In this document: positions 1 through 5,083 of the stretch, piece by piece
Position numbering within the stretch: position 1 is the stretch's first letter
Layout of the letters: each line of letters begins with the position of its first letter
Notes under the pieces: generated by a model
Told to the model about the DNA's origin: nothing
The model's database searches: none
The model's input: the letters and a program-made list of their open reading frames with translations, nothing else
DNA from: JBHIBD01 sp046758865
Lineage (GTDB): Bacteria; Planctomycetota; Brocadiia; Brocadiales; Bathyanammoxibiaceae
NCBI GenBank assembly: GCA_046758865.1
Contig: JBHIBD010000095.1
Span: 1-6,443, forward strand
DNA: 6,443 nucleotides
Reading direction: 5' to 3'
Position numbers and translations under genes: made by a program

Positions 1-749
1 ATATTTTTCAAGTATTTGTAAAATGTCCTGTCAGATATTTCGTGAATTTTGGCTATTTCATCGGCCGTATAGAATTCTTTTGCAAAAGTAATACCACGTC
101 GAGTTACACCCCCTGTCTGGGATGGTGCCTTTTGTAGGGAGTCTTCCACCTCTTTTTTCAACTTCTGGTAGAAGAACTCTGGATTATATGAGGTTTCATG
201 GAATTCTTCAGCATACCTGTTTTCATAGGTAGAAGAACCTAACAGGCCCAAGCAAGACAGACAATCAACGACATCTCTGACTACAAAAGCAGCTGCGGGC
301 ATTAAATATTTGCTTGTGAATGACCTATAACGGAAACGGAGCTCACCTTCATTTTCCAATCCAGTACCCTGGAGGCCTTTCCTTATTACAGCCCACGTGG
401 TATCTAATTCTCTCAGTACCTTGGAGTATTCTTTGTTCATGTGTTCTACCCACGCCTCCCACCACAAATTTCGTACTTCTGCTTTTTCTTTCTTAGACAG
501 TGATACTCGCCCTTTAGGTTTAATGACGTACCTGGAACGGTCAAAGTAAACTTTATTTTTTAAATGTTTGGGGATTTTTATGTCTGGTGGATGTCTAAAA
601 TCCTTGATGGTGGGAGGGTGTTCTGTTTTCTCCTTTACCAATTTTTCCTCCACCGAGCGGTAGAGTTCATAATATGTGTTCCATGCGGTAAGAAATCTTT
701 CAGTATTATCTATTTTTTTTGTAACGTCCGGGGGAACTTCTAGTAACAT
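1..749 (-). CDS. Unknown protein with helix-turn-helix-like segment, 3' end missing
   Basis: An open frame runs from an ATG at 749 to the left window edge with no stop: 249 complete codons, C-terminus missing. The start is well supported by AGGAGG at 758-763, 8 bases upstream. I do not recognise the family. The first 90 residues are charged and rich in Lys and Pro, with no signal peptide. The middle (about 90-130) looks helical, with Trp-rich patches (NLWWEAWVEHM). A hydrophobic stretch with two Cys follows (MPAAAFVVRDVVDCLSCLG, about 150-168), too polar for a sure membrane helix. The last visible residues (YTADEIAKIHEISDRTFYKY) have the spacing of a helix-turn-helix and resemble the DNA-binding end of Hin/resolvase-type recombinases, but no recombinase catalytic domain precedes them. 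DNA or RNA binding is an inference. A cluster of hairpins lies directly upstream at 771-962. The AT-rich composition suits an accessory gene. Confidence 0.8.
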   Translation of the reverse strand, partial: MLLEVPPDVTKKIDNTERFLTAWNTYYELYRSVEEKLVKEKTEHPPTIKDFRHPPDIKIPKHLKNKVYFDRSRYVIKPKGRVSLSKKEKAEVRNLWWEAWVEHMNKEYSKVLRELDTTWAVIRKGLQGTGLENEGELRFRYRSFTSKYLMPAAAFVVRDVVDCLSCLGLLGSSTYENRYAEEFHETSYNPEFFYQKLKKEVEDSLQKAPSQTGGVTRRGITFAKEFYTADEIAKIHEISDRTFYKYLKN

Positions 750-757
750 GCGTTATC

Positions 758-763
758 CCTCCT
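758..763 (-). promoter_or_regulatory. Ribosome binding site of the partial gene starting at 749
   Basis: The minus strand reads AGGAGG here, a perfect Shine-Dalgarno core 8 bases before the ATG at 749. It fixes the start of a gene that has no stop inside the window and might otherwise be overlooked. Confidence 0.8.
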
Positions 764-770
764 AGTAACC

Positions 771-962
771 TCTCCAGGTAAAGGAATGGAGAAGCTGGTG
801 GAGATTGCCAGCTTGTCAGGGGCACTCCTATCTCCTGACCTTCAAGTTTATGCTCAGGTCTTGCCTACCTTGCGGGGGGCATATCACTCTCACATTGTGC
901 CACCAGCTACTTTGAACGTCATCATGGCTTCTTGCTTTTTAACCAGTTCTCCTTCAAAGCCA
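771..962. other. Cluster of adjacent hairpins, possible structured RNA
   Basis: Three inverted repeats follow one another almost without spacer. TCTCCA/TGGAGA pairs 771-776 with 787-792 (loop 10). AAGCTGG/CCAGCTT pairs 792-798 with 808-814 (loop 9). GTCAGG/CCTGAC pairs 815-820 with 834-839 and extends to 8 pairs with one G-U. An alternative stem pairs 837-841 with 856-860, and a wider TGGCTT/AAGCCA pairing joins 925-930 with 957-962. No convincing protein is encoded on either strand. The hairpins fold equally well on both strands; the minus orientation would make them a leader of the gene starting at 749, whose ribosome binding site follows at 763-758. It could be a small RNA, a leader, or the remnant of a mobile element such as an intron or insertion sequence end. 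I could not match it to any riboswitch consensus I know. Confidence 0.4.
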
Positions 963-1035
963 GGCCCTTCATATTATTACGGTTATAAGAGAGAACGATA
1001 AAGTCATGATACGGAAAAGGCGAAGGTCTTACAGT

Positions 1036-1467
1036 TTAACCTTCATCTGGATGGTAGACAAACTCTTGTACCCACACCCACCCCGTTTCTCCCTCGTGAG
1101 GCCCTTCGTCAATCACTATTCTTAGTGCTATCCAGTATAAATAATCAGCAGCGTCTATCACACTGCATTTTGTGAGCCTTTCCACTTGAAATTTGGCATT
1201 CTCCAGCGTGTCTGTCTTAAAGACATAGACAAACTCACGTTTCTCTTTTGTATCAAGATATCCCGACGTTCCTATATATCCAAACGGGTCGTCTCCTGCG
1301 CCAAGGTGCGCTGTGCCTTCTGTGTTTCCATATGCGTAAAGGTAATCTGTGGAAGATACGCTGGCGATGGTTAACAAACTCATTAACAGAAAAAGTGAAA
1401 AAGTGGTAGATGCCGTCTCATGCTGAATCCTCCTAGATTTGCCATTGTTTAACGTACTAATTCTCAT
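1036..1467 (-). CDS. Small exported protein with possible SH3-like C-terminus; start uncertain or frameshifted
   Basis: The open frame encodes 143 residues from the ATG at 1467. A hydrophobic segment (about residues 23-38, FSLFLLMSLLTIASVS) followed by small residues (VSSTDY) looks like a signal peptide, so the mature protein, about 100 residues, is probably periplasmic or surface-exposed. It is rich in Tyr, Asp and Gly, and ends in GPHEGETGWVWVQEF, which resembles the closing strand of bacterial SH3-like domains (GWV/W pattern); that assignment is tentative. The gene has two competing starts. The ATG at 1467 has only a weak GAGGTG far upstream. A perfect AGGAGG (1429-1434) sits 7 bases before an ATG at 1421, which is out of frame and stops after 12 codons. 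One extra T in either T5 run (1390-1394 or 1398-1402) would join that start to the body and give a textbook signal peptide, MRRHLPLFSLFLLMSLLTIA. The gene may therefore be frameshifted, or the sequence may carry a homopolymer error. Confidence 0.65.
   Translation of the reverse strand: MRISTLNNGKSRRIQHETASTTFSLFLLMSLLTIASVSSTDYLYAYGNTEGTAHLGAGDDPFGYIGTSGYLDTKEKREFVYVFKTDTLENAKFQVERLTKCSVIDAADYLYWIALRIVIDEGPHEGETGWVWVQEFVYHPDEG
1429..1434 (-). promoter_or_regulatory. Strong ribosome binding site serving an out-of-frame ATG at 1421
   Basis: The minus strand reads AGGAGG, 7 bases before the ATG at 1421. This matches the signals of the genes starting at 749 and 1941 (AGGAGG, 8 bases). It suggests the exported protein originally began at 1421 and that one base has been lost in the following T runs. 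Confidence 0.6.
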
Positions 1468-1499
1468 AGTAAAACTTGCACCTCAGAAAGGCAAGTACA

Positions 1500-1598
1500 A
1501 TGAAACCCACCAAAGTGGCAATCTACGCCAGAGTAAGCACCCAAGACCAAGGCCTTCAGCTTATAGAACTAAGACGGTATATGACCTGCCCCCTTTAG
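1500..1598 (+). pseudogene. Serine recombinase (resolvase/invertase family), 5' remnant only
   Basis: This is the only convincing plus-strand coding segment. AGAAAGG (1485-1491) precedes the ATG by 8 bases. The first residues, MKPTKVAIYARVSTQDQ, are the hallmark N-terminus of serine site-specific recombinases: a beta strand followed by YARVST, with Arg11 and the nucleophile Ser13. The match continues through GLQLIELRRYM (to about residue 28) and then ends abruptly, with a stop at residue 33. A complete enzyme has about 180-550 residues. The missing parts are the rest of the catalytic domain, including its later Arg residues, the long helix and the DNA-binding domain, so the fragment cannot be active. 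It was probably cut by a deletion or insertion with a junction near 1583-1590. I saw no remaining part elsewhere in the window. It overlaps the upstream region of the exported protein gene on the other strand and marks past mobile-element activity. Confidence 0.85.
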
Positions 1599-1683
1599 CT
1601 CATAACTTAAAGAATAAGGGTTAAACTATATATAACGTTCTAACATGAGTAAAATCGCAAGATATTTATTCTTTTTTTGTCCG

Positions 1684-1941
1684 TTAATGTACACCCCCAA
1701 GCCCACAGATTAAACATTTTGATTCTTCTCCTTTACTCCATTTGTGCTTATGGTTTCGGTATTCTTCGAGATTCTTGATTGCTGCCTCAAGCTCCTCCCT
1801 CAGTACATCATAAGGGTTATTGCTATCAACATCGTATTTGCCACCATACGTCTCAATTATCGTGTAGTTTACAACGGCACTGTGTACCATGGTCTCTAAA
1901 GTACGTTGCACTTCCTCTCTGTTTATTTTATCTGTTAACAT
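1684..1941 (-). CDS. Small protein with C-terminal CxxC knuckle
   Basis: This 85-residue protein is complete, with AGGAGG (1950-1955) 8 bases before the ATG at 1941. The N-terminal half is predicted helical and acidic (NREEVQRTLETMVHSAVVNY), followed by a polar turn (GGKYDVDSNNPYD) and a second charged helix (VLREELEAAIKNLEEYRN). The tail carries HKHKW at 64-68, then Cys76 and Cys79 (KCLICGLGG) and a final His85. This could form a small zinc site, although one Cys pair alone is not a complete zinc finger. No signal peptide or membrane segment is present. I do not recognise the family; small proteins of this form are common in phage and plasmid regions, and regulation or protein contact is only a guess. 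A perfect palindrome directly upstream suggests its own expression is controlled. Confidence 0.75.
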   Translation of the reverse strand: MLTDKINREEVQRTLETMVHSAVVNYTIIETYGGKYDVDSNNPYDVLREELEAAIKNLEEYRNHKHKWSKGEESKCLICGLGGVH

Positions 1942-1955
1942 CGTGCCATCCTCCT

Positions 1956-1976
1956 GTTAATTGTTTTGCAATTAAC
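1956..1976. promoter_or_regulatory. Perfect palindrome abutting a ribosome binding site
   Basis: GTTAATTG (1956-1963) and CAATTAAC (1969-1976) form a perfect 8-base inverted repeat around a 5-base centre. On the minus strand it ends exactly where AGGAGG (1950-1955) of the 85-residue gene begins. It may be an operator for a dimeric repressor, or an RNA hairpin affecting ribosome access. With only two G-C pairs the RNA stem would be weak, which favours the operator reading. Confidence 0.5.
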
Positions 1977-2152
1977 CAAAAAATTTTGTATTTGTCCCTG
2001 TTTTCACTTTACCTGTCTTCTGAAGTAGGATATTAATCCTTCTATATCCCTTTTTGGCTCCACCGGCCTTTTTATTTATCTTGTGGAGAGGTATTAGAAA
2101 CCTTTACTTGGAGATGACTCATGTTTTGATTTATCTAATGCTTCTCTCAATG

Positions 2153-2704
2153 CTACTGCCGCTCTACTGCTTTTTGAGAACCCGCACCGGATACCTTATG
2201 GATAGAATTAACGGTCCAAGTAATATGTTTTTGAAGTTGCTCCTGGAAAGAACTAATTGAGTCATATTCAACTACCAGCCCCTCTTTCTCAGACTTTTTC
2301 TTGAACTCTACAAGTCTTTGGTATTGAGTAGCATCTATATTACCAGGCCCTACAGGAACTAATGAGAAGTATAGCAACACCCGTTTGCCAGCTTTTCGGA
2401 ACTCTTCAACTTCTTCAACGGTGCAAGACTCGGCCCTTCCTTTAGGTGCGCTAATTCGAGTCTTAAAGATTCCAATTAAAACGTCACAACTATCCACCAA
2501 CTGTTTATTTACAGTAGCCTGTGGTCTATCACCCATTTCAAGAGTGGCGTGGGTCTGCCAGAAAACTGGTTCAAGTATTGCCCCGTATTTGAGTGAATTT
2601 GCCGCGTTCCAAGAGTGGATAACTTCGCGAATGACCTTGAGTTCACTATCAATATCGGACGGTGAGGATATGAGAATTCTATATACCGTAGCTTGCCAAG
2701 GCAT
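2153..2704 (-). CDS. SPSD/TIR-like (DUF4062-type) stand-alone domain protein
   Basis: The protein has 183 residues and is soluble, with no signal peptide. It opens with YRILISSPSDIDSE (8-21), a first beta strand and loop typical of DUF4062-type and related TIR-like Rossmann folds. It continues with LEPVFWQTHATLEMGDRPQ (44-62), NKQLVDSCDVLIGIF (66-80), the signature AESCTVEEVEEF (91-102), and GKRVLLYFS (106-114). The C-terminal part (about 127-168) matches the family's closing helices with an EYDS turn, so the domain looks complete and carries no fused effector. Known relatives are nucleotide- or NAD-related folds often found in signalling and anti-phage proteins; any such activity here is inferred. 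The signature usually reads SGT followed by acidic residues, but here Cys94 replaces the Gly. The start at 2704 has an AAGGGG 12 bases upstream and places the first strand at the expected distance. It is separated by over 200 bases from its neighbours, so it is probably transcribed alone. Confidence 0.8.
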   Translation of the reverse strand: MPWQATVYRILISSPSDIDSELKVIREVIHSWNAANSLKYGAILEPVFWQTHATLEMGDRPQATVNKQLVDSCDVLIGIFKTRISAPKGRAESCTVEEVEEFRKAGKRVLLYFSLVPVGPGNIDATQYQRLVEFKKKSEKEGLVVEYDSISSFQEQLQKHITWTVNSIHKVSGAGSQKAVERQ

Positions 2705-2935
2705 GCAGATTTACCCCTTTTTCTTGCTAAAAATCATGTCCGAATTTTGGGTACTGTCTTAAAACACCTTATATCGCACGCCATGAAGTCCGTTTCTGGC
2801 CCCCTGCCCCCTCTAGAGATTCCTTTCCAGTCCCTTCAGACAGGGAGAGGGACGAAAAGTTCACTCCCTACGACCCCTAATGGAATCAAAGACTTAGTAA
2901 CAAATTGAAAAACTCGCATCCCAAAGGAAAATGAC
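2705..2935. other. Intergenic boundary between metabolic operon and accessory region
   Basis: No supported gene lies here. It separates the end of the GC-richer operon from the AT-richer island. GTCCCT (2830-2835) and AGGGAC (2848-2853) could form a 6-base stem, and CCCTCT (2809-2814) could pair with AGAGGG (2846-2851) instead. Neither has a following T tract on either strand, so I do not call a terminator. Any promoter for the TIR-like gene must lie here, but no convincing -35/-10 pair stands out. Confidence 0.4.
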
Positions 2936-3556
2936 TCATAAAGAAGTTTCTTCTGGTGCGGGGCCGAGTTCCTTGAGTATCTCGGTAAGGCTGGTGCGGG
3001 CCCGGAGGCTGACCACTTCTGTGACGGCCTTATCCTCAGGCGCACCCATCTGGTGTGCTATTATCCCGCCAAACTCCCAAAAGAGGCCCTCCGGGGGGAG
3101 TGACTCAACAGACCCCGCTTTACCTATGATCTCCTGCTCAAGGCTGAAATACTGGAGAGACCTGGTGCTAATCGAGTTCTTGATATCCTCTTCCCAGCCT
3201 ATCTCAGACCTCAAGCCCTTCCTGCCATACTTTTCTGCCTCATCCGGAAATGCTGAGATGATGAAGCTCACAAGCAGGTCCATGTACATGCGGCGAGAGT
3301 CCTTGAGCCTCGATGCAGCAACCCTATCGAAGAGATAAAGGATAAAGGCCAGAAGCTCAAGCCACACGATTAGTGCCCCGGCCCTCTCCAGCTTGTCTGC
3401 GGTCCTCTTGCCAGACCTTAAGTCCTCAACCCCGTGGGATGCAATCTGGAAGACGAGCGTGGCCGCCCTATATGCCCTGGGCCTCAGGAGTGCCAGCTGC
3501 TCTTTTATCCTTTTCTTGTCAGAACCCTCTTTCTGTTTCTCCTCTGTCCCGGTCAC
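2936..3556 (-). CDS. Uncharacterised helical protein downstream of aldehyde dehydrogenase
   Basis: This 206-residue protein begins with GTG at 3556, only 7 bases after the stop of the aldehyde dehydrogenase, so it is almost certainly cotranscribed and possibly translationally coupled; GGGG in the end of the preceding gene may act as ribosome binding site. The N-terminus (1-24) is strongly charged. A hydrophobic helix follows at about 59-78 (AGALIVWLELLAFILYLFDR), with a second patch at 92-103 (MDLLVSFIISAF). The pattern LYLFDRVAA...RRMYMDLLV suggests a bundle of amphipathic helices. One membrane-associated helix is possible, but there is no signal peptide. The rest is mixed, with a Pro/Glu-containing tail. 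I do not recognise the family with confidence and assign no function. Its GC-rich composition matches the operon, which argues that it belongs to the core genome and not to the island. Confidence 0.8.
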   Translation of the reverse strand: MTGTEEKQKEGSDKKRIKEQLALLRPRAYRAATLVFQIASHGVEDLRSGKRTADKLERAGALIVWLELLAFILYLFDRVAASRLKDSRRMYMDLLVSFIISAFPDEAEKYGRKGLRSEIGWEEDIKNSISTRSLQYFSLEQEIIGKAGSVESLPPEGLFWEFGGIIAHQMGAPEDKAVTEVVSLRARTSLTEILKELGPAPEETSL

Positions 3557-3563
3557 TTTTGAC

Positions 3564-5060
3564 TTACCCCAAATCCACCCACACGCTCTTTATCTGGGTA
3601 TAGAGTTCCAGGGAGTGGAGGCCCAGTTCACGCCCAAAGCCTGATTGCTTGTAGCCCCCGAATGGGCTGCCGCAGTCAAAGGCGTTGTAGGTGTTTATCC
3701 ACACGGTACCTGCCCGGAGCCTTCTGGCAGCGGCGTGGGCCTTCTTGATGTCCTTTGTCCAGACGGCGGCCGCAAGGCCGTAGGGTGTCTGGTTCCCTGA
3801 CCTTATTGCCTCATCAACGCTCCTAAAAGTAAGGGTTGATACCACTGGACCAAAGATTTCCTCCTTAGCAATCTTCATATTGTTTTTTACGTTATCGAAT
3901 ATGGTGGGCCTTACAAAATAGCCGTTGTCTCCTATGCTATCGCCTCCGCAGCAGAGCTCTGCCCCCCCTTCCTTGCCGGCCTCTATGTAGCCCATCACCT
4001 TGTCAAACTGGACCTGAGACACCAGGGGGCCCATCTCGGTCTTCGGGCTAAGTGGGTCGCCCACGCGCATCTTCGAGGCGAACGACACCATCCTGTCCAT
4101 GAACTTGTCGTGAATCTTTCTGTCGAGAAAGAGCCTCGAGGCAGCGCAGCAGCACTCACCCTGGTTGAAGAATATGCCCGTTAGCGCACCCTTTACTGCC
4201 TCCTCTATATCAGCATCGGCAAACACTATATTGGGTGACTTGCCTCCCAGCTCCAGCGACACCCTCTTAAGGGTGTCAGAGGCGGCACGCATGATGTCCT
4301 TTCCCGTAGACGTCTCGCCGGTAAAGGCCACCTTGTCTGCGCCTGGATGCCTGGCCAGCGCTACACCCACGGTCTCGCCAGGACCCGTGACGATGTTGAG
4401 CACCCCCTTGGGGAGGCCCGCCTCCATAAAGAGCTCGCCGAGCCTGAGGCATGTGAGTGTGGTAAACTTGGACGGCTTCAGCACTACCGTGTTCCCGCAG
4501 GCGAGGGCTGGCCCCAGCTTCCAGGCGGCCATCAACAATGGAAAGTTCCAGGGAATAATCTGCCCTACTACCCCCACGGGCTCCCTCAGCGTATAGTTAA
4601 GCATGTTGCCCCTCACCGGGATGGTCTCGCCGTGAACCTTATCGGCCCAGCCTGCATAGTAAAAGAACGTATCGGCGGTGTAAGGCACGTCCACGGTGCG
4701 TGACTGTGTGATGGGCTTGCCGTTATCCAGGGTCTCTAGTATAGCCAGCTCCTCCAGGTTCTTCTCTATAAGCTCTGCAACCTTTGCAAGTATACGGCCA
4801 CGGTCGCGTGCGTCCATGTCAGGCCATGGGCCTGACTCAAAGGCCCTTCGGGCGGCCTTTACTGCAAGGTCTACATCCCTCCTGTTACCCTGAGCAATCC
4901 TTGTGAGCACCTTCCCTGTGGCAGGGTTTATGGTCTCGAAGGTCTTGCCAGAGCGGGCATTGACCCATTTGCCGTCAATGAGCATCTTTCCGGGTTTTAT
5001 CTTTATCGGGGGCTTCAGACTCGATTTCGGTTTTTTCTTCGGTCTTGACTTGACAGCCAT
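3564..5060 (-). CDS. NAD(P)-dependent aldehyde dehydrogenase
   Basis: This enzyme oxidises an aldehyde to its carboxylic acid with NAD(P)+, in the cytoplasm. Its 498 residues match the usual family length. The catalytic set is complete: Asn172 (IIPWNFP), Lys195 (VVLKPSK), the dinucleotide loop FTGETSTGK (247-254), the general base Glu270 (SLELGGKSP), the nucleophile Cys304 in NQGECCCAASR, and Glu401 in KEEIFGPV. The C-terminal region has SPFGGYKQSGFGRELG (465-480), typical of the ALDH1/2 and betaine-aldehyde group. Closest resemblance is to the broad retinal/acetaldehyde/betaine type, but the substrate cannot be assigned. The N-terminal 25 residues are an unusual Lys/Pro-rich extension (KSRPKKKPKSSLKPPIKIKP) before the normal domain start. 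AAGGAG lies 7 bases before the ATG at 5060. The gene starts 23 bases after homoserine dehydrogenase and is followed after 7 bases by the 206-residue protein, which indicates an operon. There is no obvious pathway link with homoserine synthesis. Confidence 0.97.
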   Translation of the reverse strand: MAVKSRPKKKPKSSLKPPIKIKPGKMLIDGKWVNARSGKTFETINPATGKVLTRIAQGNRRDVDLAVKAARRAFESGPWPDMDARDRGRILAKVAELIEKNLEELAILETLDNGKPITQSRTVDVPYTADTFFYYAGWADKVHGETIPVRGNMLNYTLREPVGVVGQIIPWNFPLLMAAWKLGPALACGNTVVLKPSKFTTLTCLRLGELFMEAGLPKGVLNIVTGPGETVGVALARHPGADKVAFTGETSTGKDIMRAASDTLKRVSLELGGKSPNIVFADADIEEAVKGALTGIFFNQGECCCAASRLFLDRKIHDKFMDRMVSFASKMRVGDPLSPKTEMGPLVSQVQFDKVMGYIEAGKEGGAELCCGGDSIGDNGYFVRPTIFDNVKNNMKIAKEEIFGPVVSTLTFRSVDEAIRSGNQTPYGLAAAVWTKDIKKAHAAARRLRAGTVWINTYNAFDCGSPFGGYKQSGFGRELGLHSLELYTQIKSVWVDLG

Positions 5061-5083
5061 ATTCTTACTCCTTTCTTAAAATA

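Noticed and set aside
786..1001. Plus-strand frame of 71 codons
   Set aside because: It lies over the hairpin cluster, has an odd Ser/Pro/Tyr-rich composition with no domain, and its purine stretch (AAAGGA) is directly against the ATG, too close to act as a ribosome binding site. The hairpins explain the region better.
1439..1624. Plus-strand frame of 61 codons around the recombinase remnant
   Set aside because: It reads the recombinase fragment out of frame. The neighbouring frame starting at 1500 gives the unmistakable YARVST motif.
2044..2075. Possible terminator (GGC...GCC followed by TTTTT, plus strand)
   Set aside because: The stem is only about three base pairs, and no plus-strand gene ends there.
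2054..2260. Plus-strand hydrophobic frame resembling a small membrane protein
   Set aside because: It overlaps the end of the TIR-like gene on the other strand, has no clear ribosome binding site, and its hydrophobicity can arise from the antisense of AT-rich charged codons.
2809..2853. Possible terminator for the metabolic operon
   Set aside because: Two competing 6-base stems exist, but neither is followed by a T tract on the transcribed strand.
1..2935. CRISPR array, tRNA or intact insertion sequence in the accessory region
   Set aside because: No regularly spaced repeats, cloverleaf, transposase motifs or paired terminal repeats were found by eye.
2836..3045. Minus-strand frame of 69 codons
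   Set aside because: It overlaps the end of the 206-residue protein in another frame and has no coding features.
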